Positions 19,997 through 32,645 of a stretch of DNA of 64,000 nt are shown here, in pieces. The stretch is from Arion vulgaris. Its lineage: Eukaryota > Mollusca > Gastropoda > Stylommatophora > Arionidae. Every line of letters begins with the position of its first letter. Within the stretch, counting starts at the first letter, position 1. Below the pieces are notes generated by a model that saw only the letters and a list, made by a program, of their open reading frames with translations, was not told where the DNA came from and ran no database searches. The translations under genes and the position numbers were made by a program. The stretch spans positions 19,846,927-19,910,926 of the forward strand of contig CM036767.1 in NCBI GenBank assembly GCA_020796225.1, written 5' to 3'.

Positions 19997-20590
19997 TACA
20001 AAACACAACAAACTGCGCACAAGACACAACATATTGTACACAAGACACAACAAACTGTACACAAGACACAACAAACTGACACAAGACACAACAAACTGCA
20101 CACACGACACAACAAACTGCACACAAGACACAACAAACTGTACACAAGACAACAAACTGCACACACGACACCACAAACTGCACACAAGACACAACTAACT
20201 GCACACACGACACAACAATCTGCACACAAGACACAACAAACTGCACACAAGACACAACAAACTGCACACAAGACACAACAAACTGCACACACGACACAAC
20301 AAACTGCACACAAGACACAACAAACTGTACACAAGACAACAAACTGCACACACGACACCACAAACTGCACACAAGACACAACTAACTGCACACACGACAC
20401 AACAATCTGCACACAAGACACAACAAACTGCACACAAGACACAACAAACTGCACACAAGACACAACAAACTGCACACACGACACAACAAACTGCACACAA
20501 GACACAACAAACTGCACACAAGACACAACAAACTGCACACACGACACAACAAACTGCACACAAAACACAACAAACTGCACACAAGACATA
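19997..20590. repeat. 21-bp minisatellite, ~28 copies
   Basis: The unit is near ACACAAGACACAACAAACTG with AAGAC/CGACAC variants. A block around 20141 recurs around 20328 (about 187 bp apart) with the same private variants, which indicates segmental duplication inside the array. Cys/Val-rich minus-strand frames are artefacts. It begins just after the SINE-1 TSD. Confidence 0.95.
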
Positions 20591-20754
20591 ACAGACTGAT
20601 ATACATATGATATCACAAATGCGGAATAATCACATAATGTTTGTGTACATAAAAAAAACAAATTTATGACAAGCTGTTACAATACAACCATAGATACGAT
20701 AGTGAACAGAGACTAACATGATCATAAATCTTGTACCCCTTGACGTCAAACTTT

Positions 20755-20835
20755 GATGGAAATGATTTTTATTCATCTCCGCTCCTCATGGAGCACAGGA
20801 CCTCAACAGTTTTTCTCTACTATCAAGATCTCTTG
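20755..20835 (-). mobile_element. RTE-like LINE terminus fragment
   Basis: The segment GAGCACAGGACCTCAACAG matches, on the minus strand, the C-terminal VETLCSTR region seen at 1-90 and 38225-38345. Confidence 0.45.
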
Positions 20836-20853
20836 TTCTTATTACTCACACAG

Positions 20854-21055
20854 GCCCGCGTGCCCAGCATGTTCGTAGCGCGTTGGACCACGGGTGACTA
20901 GTCCTCTGTAAGTGCGGGTTCAACTCCGCGGACTGGCAGAAAAGCTACAGGTTCCCCAGATTTACGTTGTTCGTGGCACCGAGCCGAAGGGTTACGATGT
21001 CCATGACACCGAGCCGAAGAGCTTTCAGCTCAAGTGCTTCTGGGTCGGGAAAAAA
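20854..21055 (+). mobile_element. SINE-1 copy
   Basis: It carries GCCCGCGTGCCCAGCATG, box B GGTTCAACTCC, the body motifs and an A-rich tail after TGCTTCTGGGTCGGG. Flanks ACTCACACAG and ATTACACAG are only loosely alike, so the TSD is unproven. Confidence 0.85.
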
Positions 21056-21177
21056 AAATAAATTACACAGAACTGGATCTCAAATTTCTCAAACTTCTCT
21101 TAATTTCATTGACGATAACTCCACGTCCCTATAACCCCCTGCGACTGATACCAGTGTGTCTCCTATATGATAATACT

Positions 21178-21330
21178 TCTTTTTCTTCTAAATCTCCATA
21201 TCGACCACTTGTTAACTCCTCTTTGCGATTTGTATGTAATCCGAGCCTAAGAGCGATTGTACGTTGTGCCAGTTACGAGCCTACAAATAGGCCAGCATAT
21301 CCGATTTCTGCGATTGTTGTTACTCTTGGA
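21178..21330 (-). mobile_element. SINE-2 3' part
   Basis: On the minus strand it matches the SINE-2 3' half (CATATCGACCACTTGTTAAC, then TTGTGCCAGTTACGAGCC). It stops at TTTCTGCGATTG. A separate 5' half follows at 21475, with about 145 bp of other sequence between them. Confidence 0.75.
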
Positions 21331-21474
21331 TTCTCCGAAAGGAGTTAATTCTTATTTTTCATATTTGTTGGCCTACACGCTCAGATGTAACCAATAAAAG
21401 GTTCGCCTTAGGTTGAAAGGGCGTGCCTCGGCTTAAAGAGGCTTTAATGACCTACTAAACAAACAACAACAAAC

Positions 21475-21582
21475 ATTTCTGCGACGCTTTTATTTACTAG
21501 GTATCTTCCCTAGGCCCCTACCTCAGTCGCCTCTTACGACATGCCTTGTAGGCCGCAATGATACTATTCTCTGCTCACCTTG
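21475..21582 (-). mobile_element. SINE-2 5' part
   Basis: On the minus strand it carries GCGACGCTTTTATTTACTAG, TCGCCTCTTACGACATGCC and TGTAGGCCGCAATGATACTA. It leads directly into an array made from the SINE's first bases. Confidence 0.8.
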
Positions 21583-21690
21583 TGGGCCCCGGCAACACAC
21601 GGGTGGGCCTCGGCAACACACGAGCGGGCCCCGTCAACACACGGGCGGGCCCCGGCAACACACGGGCGGGCCCCGGCAACACACAGGCAG
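21583..21690. repeat. ~21-bp array of the SINE-2 5' terminus
   Basis: Five copies of a unit like GGCCCCGGCAACACACGGGC continue from the SINE-2 head at 21582. The unit is the extreme 5' end of the SINE. Confidence 0.9.
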
Positions 21691-22185
21691 TGATAATACT
21701 AAAACCACTACTCAGATGTGCTCAACCACTACTCAGATGTGCATGTATTTCATATAGCTCACCAGAATAATGTTTCTATATATATGTCCATGCAATATTT
21801 TCTCAGGTATAAACTTTACTGTCTTTGATATGTCCATGGGCGTCTACTTACATTTTTCTAGTAGAGGGCAAAAGAAACAAAAACATTTTAATTGGTAGCT
21901 TATTACAATGTACGGACAACCTACAAATAAGAGGTGGTCAGACTGGATCAGATAAGATCTAGAGGAACCCGTGGGGAGGCTGTGGTAACACTAGGTAAAT
22001 GGAAATCGCCCTAGGTAGTTTACTACGCGCAAATAGAGATGACCAGATACAGATTCTATTTGTATTAATGCGGGCGCAATGTATAGAAATATTCGCTTCT
22101 TATAATCGTATAAACAAAACCTGATTAGCAACGGTCAATCACACATTTCCAACTATTATGTTAAATGCAGGAGCTAATAAGAAGA
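21691..22185. other. No recognised feature
   Basis: No gene or known repeat supported. ACCACTACTCAGATGTGC occurs twice in tandem near 21705-21740. Confidence 0.4.
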
Positions 22186-22187
22186 CG

Positions 22188-22410
22188 GTTGTGTCTGTGG
22201 CCTAGGGGAGAGTGATTCGGTCTATTAACCCCGACGTTCTGAGTTCGAATCACGCTGCGGACAGTTTGGTTGCAAATTGTTTCGCGTGGATTTTACAAAA
22301 GGACGATGACACCACCCGTTCAGAAAGCAATGACAAACTACTGAACGTAATAATTCCTAGAAAAATCACAAACAGCGTTAAAAGCTGGTATTGATTCGCA
22401 AAGTCCTGTA
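22188..22410 (+). mobile_element. SINE-6, tRNA-like head
   Basis: The head at about 22192-22264 has an A box TGGCCTAGGGGAGAG and a B-box-like GAGTTCGAATCA. Its outer seven bases, TGTCTGT and GCGGACA, can pair as an acceptor stem. The T-stem pairs poorly, so it is not a working tRNA. The tail GAAAGCAATGACAAACTACT resembles 54895-54918. Confidence 0.55.
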
Positions 22411-22858
22411 AAGGATATGCAATTAACTTTTTATAAGAAGAACATTAAGTAACCATTTAGCCTGAAAATTAACAAAATAAACATTTTCCAACGGAGCGGC
22501 CACCCCACCCCCTATTGCCTAAATGTATGTACGCCCATGGGTATATCACACAATGATACGTGTTGTTTCCCTGGATCTACAAGTTTGTCTCAGTGTATCC
22601 CTTTCTTTTACTATACTGTGTAATTTCCAGTCTCTCATTGAATTTCATCTAACAACAATGTACCATGTAACGCATGTGTTGTATTATAATTCAGTTTGTA
22701 CCGAGCGCCACTGATGCAGACATTCACGATTTCCCCTTTGCCTATTTGAGACGGCATGAACACATTTATCATGCACGACATTTCCGGTTTTCTAGTCGGG
22801 TCATGTTGGCCTGAACACGTGAAAGCTCTTTCACGCATTCGTCTTGTGTTTCTTAACA
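22411..22858. other. No recognised feature
   Basis: No gene or known repeat supported in this stretch. Confidence 0.4.
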
Positions 22859-22867
22859 ATATTTCTT

Positions 22868-23066
22868 ACCAGCGTGTTCATAACACGTTGGACTGCGTGT
22901 GATAGCCCTCTGTGAATACGGGTTCCATTCCGCAGGTTGGCAGAAAAGCCACAGATTTCCCAGATTTACGATGTTCGGGGCACCGAACCGAAGGGTTACG
23001 ATGTCCATAGCACCGAGCCGAAGAGCTGAAAGCTCAAGTGCTTCTGGATTGAAAGAAAAAAAAACG
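22868..23066 (+). mobile_element. SINE-1 copy, 5' trimmed, with TSD
   Basis: It starts at ACCAGCGTGTTCATAAC, lacking the first 9 or so bases, and ends in GATTGAAAGAAAAAAAAACG. A 9-bp repeat ATATTTCTT at 22859-22867 and 23067-23075 flanks it. It forms an inverted pair with the next SINE-1. Confidence 0.85.
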
Positions 23067-23125
23067 ATATTTCTTGTGATATGTTGTTTCATAAAATCTT
23101 AGGAAATCTCTGTGGCGTGGGGAAT

Positions 23126-23330
23126 TTTTTTTTTTTTTTAATCCAGAAGCACTTGAGCTTTCAGCTCTTCGGCTCGGTGTCATGGACATCGTAACCCTTC
23201 GATTCGGTGCCACGAACATCGTAAATCTGGAGAACCTGTGGCTTTTTGCCAGTCCGCGGAAATGAACCGCACCCCCGTGGGGCTTGTTACCCGTCGTCCA
23301 ACGCTCTACGAACACGCTGGGCAGGCGGGC
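23126..23330 (-). mobile_element. SINE-1 copy, inverted
   Basis: Minus-strand copy: a poly-T run, AATCCAGAAGCACTTGAGC, and the head ending GGGCAGGCGGGC near 23330. The flanks 23082-23125 and 23331-23370 are themselves about 40-bp near-duplicates (ATGTTGTTTC, then CTCTGTGGCGTGGGGA). It is inserted at the head of the SINE-4 copy that follows. Confidence 0.9.
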
Positions 23331-23344
23331 ATGTTGTTTCTTAA

Positions 23345-23780
23345 AATAGGTCTCTGTGGCGTGGGGATAACGGGCAAACATCTCGCTCCAAAGTTACTCG
23401 GTTCGTTCCTCGCGTTCGAGACATTTTCCCAGAGATCCCTGATCTCAATATTGGTGATGTCTATTCCTAGTTCTCTTGGTGTAGAGAGATAAAACGGAGG
23501 TATCGTCTTCAATTTAAGCACGTAAAGAACCATTGACAACTAAAAAATTGTTACGAGTAGGCTGCACTGCACAACCGTTGAACGGGTAAAATTCATTGTA
23601 GAGATTAAAATTTAATTCCTACAAAATTGTCACACTATTCAAATTTACATAGAAGTTCTCGCCTATCTTATGGAGTTTGTGCACTGTCGCTGAAATCTTC
23701 ATGTGTAAGACAGAGATTGAAACACACATGGTTATTCAAGGAAGTGCAATGTTGATGACCATATCAATCTCAATCAGGAC
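23345..23780 (+). mobile_element. SINE-4 copy
   Basis: Head CTCTGTGGCGTGGGGATAAC, a box-B-like CGGTTCGTTCC, TTTTCCCAGAGATCCCTGAT, a GTAGAGAGATAAAACGGAGG block, and a 3' part AGACAGAGATTGAAACACAC with an AATC-type tail. It is more diverged than the 43.9-kb copy. Confidence 0.75.
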
Positions 23781-23980
23781 CGTGCGGTATATTTTCTCAG
23801 TATGATGCAAGTCTTCGAAATGCCGCCCTAAATTCTTTTCTTGAAAATAATCTTTAATTATGATTTTGATTTCGATGCTTATGCTAACCCCCTTACGGTG
23901 TCGCCTGATGGGGCCGTCTGATGGGGCCGCCTCTGTTTATCATAGCACGGCACGGCCCTGGTCTCAATGAATCTCTCAAT

Positions 23981-26900
23981 TCTTAAAGTTGAACACACTG
24001 GTAATGTTCCTTCTTATGTTCTTACTAAAGTTGAACACACACTGGTAATGTTCCCTTCTTATGTTCTTACTAAAGTTGAACACACACTGGTAATGTTCCT
24101 TTCTTATGTTCTTCTAAAGTTGAACACACTGGTAATGTTCCTTCTTATGTTCTTACTAAAGTTGAACACACACTGGTAATGTTCCTTTCTTATGTTCTTC
24201 TAAAGTTGAACACACTGGTAATGTTCCTTCTTATGTTCTTACTAAAGTTGAACACACTGGTAATGTTCCCTTCTTATGTTCTTCTAAAGTTGAACACACA
24301 CTGGTAATGTTCCTTTCTTATGTTCTTCTAAAGTTGAACACACTGGTAATGTTCCTTCTTATGTTCTTACTAAAGTTGAACACACACTGGTAATGTTCCC
24401 TTCTTATGTTCTTCTAAAGTTGAACACACTGGTAATGTTCCCCTTTTTATGTTCTTCTAAAGTTGAACACACTGGTAATGTTCCTTCTTATGTTCTTACT
24501 AAAGTTGAACACACTGGTAATGTTCCTTCTATGTTCTTACTAAAGTTGAACACACTGGTAATGTTCCTTTCTTATGTTCTTACTAAAGTTGAACACACTG
24601 GTAATGTTCCTTTCTTATGTTCTTCTAAAGTTGAACACACTGGTAATGTTCCTTCTTATGTTCTTACTAAAGTTGAACACACTGGTAATGTTCCTTCTTA
24701 TGTTCTTACTAAAGTTGAACACACTGGTAATGTTCCTTTCTTATGTTCTTCTAAAGTTGAACACACTGGTAATGTTCCTTCTTATGTTCTTACTAAAGTT
24801 GAACACACTGGTAATGTTCCTTCTTATGTTCTTACTAAAGTTGAACACACTGGTAATGTTCCTTCTTATGTTCTTACTAAAGTTGAACACACTGGTAATG
24901 TTCCTTTCTTATGTTCTTCTAAAGTTGAACACACTGGTAATGTTCCTTCTTATGTTCTTACTAAAGTTGAACACACTGGTAATGTTCCTTCTTATGTTCT
25001 TACTAAAGTTGAACACACACTGGTAATGTTCCTTTCTTATGTTCTTCTAAAGTTGAACACACTGGTAATGTTCCTTTCTTATGTTCTTACTAAAGTTGAA
25101 CACACTGGTAATGTTCCTTTCTTATGTTCTTCTAAAGTTGAACACACACTGGTAATGTTCCTTTCTTATGTTCTTCTAAAGTTGAACACACTGGTAATGT
25201 TCCCTTCTTATGTTCTTACTAAAGTTGAACACACACAGGTAATGTTCCCTTCTTATGTTCTTCTAAAGTTGAACACACTGGTAATGTTCCTTCTTATGTT
25301 CTTACTAAAGTTGAACACACACTGGTAATGTTCCCTTCTTATGTTCTTCTAAAGTTGAACACACTGGTAATGTTCCTTCTTATGTTCTTACTAAAGTTGA
25401 ACACACTGAAATGTTCCTTCTTATGTTCTTACTAAAGTTGAACACACTGGTAATGTTCCCTTCTTATGTTCTTCTAAAGTTGAACACACACTGGTAATGT
25501 TCCTTTCTTATGTTCTTCTAAAGTTGAACACACTGGTAATGTTCCTTCTTATGTTCTTACTAAAGTTGAACACACACTGGTAATGTTCCTTTCTTATGTT
25601 CTTCTAAAGTTGAACACACTGGTAATGTTCCTTCTTATGTTCTTACTAAAGTTGAACACACTGGTAATGTTCCTTTCTTATGTTCTTCTAAAGTTGAACA
25701 CACTGGTAATGTTCCTTTCTTATGTTCTTACTAAAGTTGAACACACTGGTAATGTTCCTTCTTATGTTCTTACTAAAGTTGAACACACACTGGTAATGTT
25801 CCTTCTTATGTTCTTACTAAAGTTGAACACACTGGTAATGTTCCTTTCTTATGTTCTTCTAAAGTTGAACACACACTGGTAATGTTCCTTTCTTATGTTC
25901 TTCTAAAGTTGAACACACTGGTAATGTTCCTTCTTATGTTCTTACTAAAGTTGAACACACACTGGTAATGTTCCTTTCTTATGTTCTTCTAAAGTTGAAC
26001 ACACTAGTAATGTTCCCTTCTTATGTTCTTCTAAAGTTGAACACACTGGTAATGTTCCCTTCTTATGTTCTTACTAAAGTTGAACACACTGGTAATGTTC
26101 CTTCTTATGTTCTTACTAAAGTTGAACACACTGGTAATGTTCCTTTCTTATGTTCTTCTAAAGTTGAACACACTGGTAATGTTCCTTCTTATGTTCTTAC
26201 TAAAGTTGAACACACTGGTAATGTTCCTTTCTTATGTTCTTACTAAAGTTGAACACGCTGGTAATGTTCCCTTCTTATGTTATTACTAAAGTTGAACACA
26301 CTGGTAATGTTCCTTTCTTATGTTCTTACTAAAGTTGAACACACTGGTAATGTTCCTTTCTTATGTTCTTTCTAAAGTTGAACACACTGGTAATGTTCCT
26401 TTCTTATGTTCTTACTAAAGTTGAACACACTGGTAATGTTCCCTTCTTATGTTCTTCTAAAGTTGAACACACACTGGTAATGTTCCCTTCTTATGTTCTT
26501 ACTAAAGTTGAACACACTGGTAATGTTCCTTTCTTATGTTCTTTCTAAAGTTGAACACACTGGTAATGTTCCTTTCTTATGTTCTTCTAAAGTTGAACAC
26601 ACTGGTAATGTTCCTTTCTTATGTTCTTACTAAAGTTGAACACACTGGTAATGTTCCTTTCTTATGTTCTTACTAAAGTTGAACACGCTGGTAATGTTCC
26701 CTTCTTATGTTCTTACTAAAGTTGAACACACTGGTAATGTTCCTTTCTTATGTTCTTACTAAAGTTGAACACACTGGTAATGTTCCTTTCTTATGTTCTT
26801 CTAAAGTTGAACACACTGGTAATGTTCCTTTCTTATGTTCTTACTAAAGTTGAACACACTGGTAATGTTCCTTTCTTATGTTCTTACTAAAGTTGAACAC

Positions 26901-29900
26901 ACTGGTAATGTTCCTTCTTATGTTCTTACTAAAGTTGAACACACTGGTAATGTTCCTTTCTTATGTTCTTCTAAAGTTGAACACACTGGTAATGTTCCCT
27001 TCTTATGTTCTTACTAAAGTTGAACACACTGGTAATGTTCCTTTCTTATGTTCTTACTAAAGTTGAACACACTGGTAATGTTCCTTTCTTATGTTCTTCT
27101 AAAGTTGAACACACTGGTAATGTTCCTTCTTATGTTCTTACTAAAGTTGAACACACACTGGTAATGTTCCTTCTTATGTTCTTTCTAAGTTGAACACACA
27201 CTGGTAATGTTCCTTCTTATGTTCTTCTAAAGTTGAACACACTGGTAATGTTCCTTCTTATGTTCTTACTAAAGTTGAACACACTGGTAATGCTCCTTCT
27301 TATGTTCTTTCTAAAGTTGAACACACACTGGTAATGTTCCTTCTTATGTTCTTACTAAAGTTGAACACACTGGTAATGTTCCTTTCTTATGTTCTTCTAA
27401 AGTTGAACACACTGGTAATGTTCCTTCTTATGTTCTTACTAAAGTTGAACACACACTGGTAATGTTCCTTTCTTATGTTCTTACTAAAGTTGAACACACT
27501 GGTAATGTTCCTTTCTTATGTTCTTCTAAAGTTGAACACACTGGTAATGTTCCTTCTTATGTTCTTACTAAAGTTGAACACACACTGGTAATTTTCCCTT
27601 TTATGTTCTTCTAAAGTTGAACACACACTGGTAATGTTCCTTCTTATGTTCTTACTAAAGTTGAACACACTGGTAATGTTCCTTTCTTATGTTCTTCTAA
27701 AGTTGAACACACTGGTAATGTTCCTTCTTATGTTCTTACTAAAGTTGAACACACTGGTAATGTTCCTTTCTTATGTTCTTCTAAAGTTGAACACACACTG
27801 GTAATGTTCCTTTCTTATGTTCTTACTAAAGTTGAACACACTGGTAATGTTCCTTTCTTATGTTCTTCTAAAGTTGAACACACTGGTAATGTTCCTTCTT
27901 ATGTTCTTACTAAAGTTGAACACACTGGTAATGTTCCTTCTTATGTTCTTACTAAAGTTGAACACACACTGGTAATGTTCCCTTCTTATGTTCTTCTAAA
28001 GTTGAACACACTGGTAATGTTCCTTTCTTATGTTCTTTCTAAAGTTGAACACACTGGTAATGTTCCCTCTTATGTTCTTCTAAAGTTGAACACACTGGTA
28101 ATGTTCCTTTCTTATGTTCTTCTAAAGTTGAACACACTGGTAATGTTCCTTCTTATGTTCTTACTAAAGTTGAACACACACTGGTAATGTTCCTTTCTTA
28201 TGTTCTTCTAAAGTTGAACACACTGGTAATGTTCCTTCTTATGTTCTTACTAAAGTTGAACACACTGGTAATGTTCCCTTCTTATGTTCTTCTAAAGTTG
28301 AACACACTGGTAATGTTCCTTCTTATGTTCTTACTAAAGTTGAACACACTGGTAATGTTCCCTTCTTATGTTCTTACTAAAGTTGAACACACTGGTAATG
28401 TTCCTTTCTTATGTTCTTCTAAAGTTGAACACACTGGTAATGTTCCTTCTTATGTTCTTACTAAAGTTGAACACACTGGTAATGTTCCTTTCTTATGTTC
28501 TTCTAAAGTTGAACACACACTGGTAATGTTCCTTCTTATGTTCTTACTAAAGTTGAACACACTGGTAATGTTCCTTCTTATGTTCTTACTAAAGTTGAAC
28601 ACACTGGTAATGTTCCTTTCTTATGTTCTTTCTAAAGTTGAACACACTGGTAATGTTCCCTTCTTATGTTCTTCTAAAGTTGAACACACTGGTAATGTTC
28701 CTTCTTAGTTCTTCTAAGTTGAACACACTGGTAATGTTCCCTTCTTACTGTTCTTACTAAAGTTGAACACACTGGTAATGTTCCTTCTTACGTTCTTCTA
28801 AAGTTGAACACACACTGGTAATGTTCCCTTCTTATGTTCTTCTAAAGTTGAACACACACTGGTAATGTTCCCTTCTTATGTTCTTCTAAAGTTGAAACAC
28901 ACTGGTAATGTTCCTTCTTATGTTCTTACTAAAGTTGAACACACACTGGTAATGTTCCCTTCTTATGTTTTTCTAAAGTTGAACACACTGGTAATGTTCC
29001 CTTCTTATGTTCTTACTAAAGTTGAACACACTGGTAATGTTCCCTTCTTATGTTCTTCTAAAGTTGAACACACTGGTAATGTTCCTTCTTATGTTCTTAC
29101 TAAAGTTGAACACACTGGTAATGTTCCTTCTTATGTTCTTACTAAAGTTGAACACACACTGGTAATGTTCCTTTCTTATGTTCTTCTAAAGTTGAACACA
29201 CACTGGTAATGTTCCTTTCTTATGTTCTTACTAAAGTTGAACACACACTGGTAATGTTCCTTTCTTATGTTCTTACTAAAGTTGAACACACTGGTAATGT
29301 TCCCTTCTTATGTTCTTCTAAAGTTGAACACACTGGTAATGTTCCCTTCTTATGTTCTTACTAAAGTTGAACACACTGGTAATGTTCCTTCTTATGTTCT
29401 TACTAAAGTTGAACACACTGGTAATGTTCCCTTCTTATGTTCTTCTAAAGTTGAACACACACTGGTAATGTTCCCTTCTTATGTTCTTCTAAAGTTGAAC
29501 ACACTGGTAATTTCCTTCTTATGTTCTTCAAGTTGAACACACTGGTAATGTTCCTTCTTATGTTCTTCTAAAGTTGAACACACACTGGTAATATTCCCTT
29601 CTTACGTTCTTCTAAAGTTGAACACACTGGTAATGTTCCTTCTTATGTTCTTACTAAAGTTGAACACACTGGTAATGTTCCTTTCTTATGTTCTTCTAAA
29701 GTTGAACACACTGGTAATGTTCCCTTCTTATGTTCTTTCTAAAGTTGAACACACTGGTAATGTTCCTTTCTTATGTTCTTCTAAAGTTGAACACACTGGT
29801 AATGTTCCTTCTTATGTTCTTACTAAAGTTGAACACACACTGGTAATGTTCCCTTCTTATGTTCTTCTAAAGTTGAACACACACTGGTAATGTTCCTTTC

Positions 29901-32440
29901 TTATGTTCTTACTAAAGTTGAACACACACTGGTAATGTTCCTTTCTTATGTTCTTACTAAAGTTGAACACACTGGTAATGCTCCTTCTTATGTTCTTCTA
30001 AAGTTGAACAGACTGGTAATGTTCCCTTCTTATGTTCTTACTAAAGTTGAACACACTGGTAATGTTCCCTTCTTATGTTCTTACTAAAGTTGAACACACA
30101 CTGGTAATGTTCCCTTCTTATGTTCTTCTAAAGTTGAACACACACTGGTAATGTTCCCTTCTTATGTTCTTCTAAAGTTGAACACACTGGTAATGTTCCT
30201 TCTTATGTTCTTACTAAAGTTGAACACACTGGTAATGTTCCCTTCTTATGTTCTTCTAAAGTTGAACACACACTGGTAATATTCCTTCTTAGTTCTTCTA
30301 AAGTTGAACACACACTGGTAATGTTCCTTCTTATGTTCTTACTAAAGTTGAACACACTGGTAATGTTCCTTTCTTATGTTCTTCTAAAGTTGAACACACT
30401 GGTAATGTTCCTTCTTATGTTCTTACTAAAGTTGAACACACTGGTAATGTTCCTTTCTTATGTTCTTTCTAAAGTTGAACACACTGGTAATGTTCCTTTC
30501 TTATGTTCTTCTAAAGTTGAACACACTGGTAATGTTCCTTCTTATGTTCTTACTAAAGTTGAACACACACTGGTAATGTTCCTTTCTTATGTTCTTACTA
30601 AAGTTGAACACGCTGGTAATGTTCCCTTCTTATGCTCTTCTAAAGTTGAACACACACTGGTAATGTTCCTTCTTATGTTCTTACTAAAGTTGAACACACT
30701 GGTAATGTTCCTTCTTATGTTCTTACTAAAGTTGAACACACTGGTAATGTTCCTTCTTTATGTTCTTTTTAAAGTTGAACACACTGGTAATGTTCCCTTC
30801 TTATGTTCTTCTAAAGTTGAACACACTGGTAATGTTCCTTCTTATGTTCTTACTAAAGTTGAACACACACTGGTAATGTTCCTTCTTATGTTCTTACTAA
30901 AGTTGAACACACTGGTAATGTTCCTTCTTACGTTCTTCTAAAGTTGAACACACACTGGTAATGTTCCCTTCTTATGTTCTTCTAAAGTTGAACACACACT
31001 GGTAATGTTCCTTTCTTATGTTCTTCTAAAGTTGAACACACACTGGTAATGTTCCCTTCTTATGTTCTTACTAAAGTTGAACACACACTGGTAATGTTCC
31101 TTTCTTATGTTCTTCTAAAGTTGAACACACTGGTAATGTTCCCTTCTTATGTTCTTCAAAGTTGAACACACTGGTAATGTTCCTTCTTATGTTCTTACTA
31201 AAGTTGAACACACTGGTAATGTTCCTTTCTTATGTTCTTCTAAAGTTGAACACACTGGTAATGTTCCTTCTTATGTTCTTACTAAAGTTGAACACACACT
31301 GGTAATGTTCCCTTCTTATGTTCTTCTAAAGTTGAACACACACTGGTAATGTTCCCTTCTTATGTTCTTACTAAAGTTGAACACACACTGGTAATGTTCC
31401 CTTCTTATGTTCTTCTAAAGTTGAACAACTGGTAATGTTCCCTTCTTATGTTCTTCTAAAGTTGAACACACTGGTAATGTTCTCTTCTTATGTTCTTACT
31501 AAAGTTGAACACACACTGGTAATGTTCCCTTGTTATGTTCTTCTAAAGTTGAACACACACTGGTAATGTTCCCTTCTTATGTTCTTCTAAAGTTGAACAC
31601 ACTGGTAATATTCCTTCTTACGTTCTTCTAAAGTTGAAACACACTGGTAATGTTCCTTCTTATGTTCTTACTAAAGTTGAACACACACTTAATGCTCCTC
31701 TTATGTTCTTCTAAAGTTGAACAGACTGGTAATGTTCCCTTCTTATGTTCTTACTAAAGTTGAACACACTGGTAATGTTCTCTTCTTATGTTCTTACTAA
31801 AGTTGAACACACACTGGTAATGTTCCCTTGTTATGTTCTCTTCAAAGTTGAACACACACTGGTAATGTTCCCTTCTTATGTTCTTACTAAAGTTGAACAC
31901 ACTGGTAATATTCCCTTCTTACGTTCTTCTAAAGTTGAACACACACTGGTAATGTTCCCTTCTTATGTTCTTACTAAAGTTGAACACACACTGGTAATGT
32001 TCCTCTATGTCTTACTAAAGTTGAACACACTGGAATGTCCTCTTATTCTCAAGTTGAACACACACTGTAATGTTCCCTTCTTATAGTTCTTACTAAAGTG
32101 AAACACTGGTAATGTTCCCTTATGTTCTTTCAAAGTCTGAACACACACTGGTAATATTCCTTCTTACGTTCTTCTAAAGTTGAACACACACTGGTAATGT
32201 TCCCTTCTTACGTTCTTCTAAAGTTGAACACACACTGGCAATGTTCCCTTCTTATGCTCTTCTAAAGTTGAACACACACTGGTAATGTTCCCTTCTTATG
32301 TTTTTCTAAAGTTGAACACACTGGTAATATTCCCTTCTTACGTTCTTCTAAAGTTGAACACACTGGTAATGTTCCTTCTTATGTTCTTACTAAAGTTGAA
32401 CACACTGGTAATGTTCCCTTCTTACGTTCTTCTAAAGTTG
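23981..32440. repeat. 8.46-kb minisatellite (~42-bp unit, ~200 copies)
   Basis: The unit reads AAAGTTGAACACACTGG then TAATGTTCCTTCTTATGTTC then TTACT. Three indel sites vary: ACAC or ACACAC, CCTTC/CCTTTC/CCCTTC, and CTTACT/CTTCT/CTTTCT, giving units of 40-45 bp. Variant combinations recur in short runs, which suggests higher-order blocks. The variant CTTACGTTC gathers toward the right end, where units are also more degenerate (31.4-32.4 kb). All long open frames here (up to 311 codons) are repeat artefacts. It occupies 13% of the window. Confidence 0.98.
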
Positions 32441-32517
32441 TCCTTATCTCTTGAACATTTCAAGACAGAATAAGACACTATCAGAGATAAGAAAACGTGT
32501 TGGAACAATATAACAGT
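32441..32517. other. Array boundary with short inverted repeat
   Basis: CTTATCTCT (32443-32451) and AGAGATAAG near 32482-32490 form a 9-bp inverted repeat immediately after the large array. No function can be assigned. Confidence 0.4.
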
Positions 32518-32645
32518 GAGAAACAACACATCAAATGGTTCAGGCAACACATCAAATGGTTCAGTAACACATCAAATGGTTCAGGCAGCACATCAAATGG
32601 TTCAGGCAACACATCAAATGGTTCAGGCAACACATCAAGACTAAC
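32518..32645 (+). repeat. 21-bp array from LINE-B 'KQQIKWF' codons
   Basis: Six copies of about AACACATCAAATGGTTCAGG at 21-bp spacing. LINE-B copies have CAACAAATTAAATGGTTC at this position, so the array looks like an expanded LINE-B slice. Confidence 0.75.

Noticed and set aside
19996..20661. Cys/Val-rich 221-codon minus-strand frame
   Set aside because: Translation of the 21-bp repeat; adjacent frames are equally open.
22192..22264. Functional tRNA gene
   Set aside because: The acceptor arms pair, but the T-arm does not and the head continues into a SINE-like body.
24393..25328. 311-codon open frame and similar ones across the 24-32 kb array
   Set aside because: Composed only of minisatellite units, with indels that shift between stop-free frames. 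No non-repeat sequence, signal or domain.
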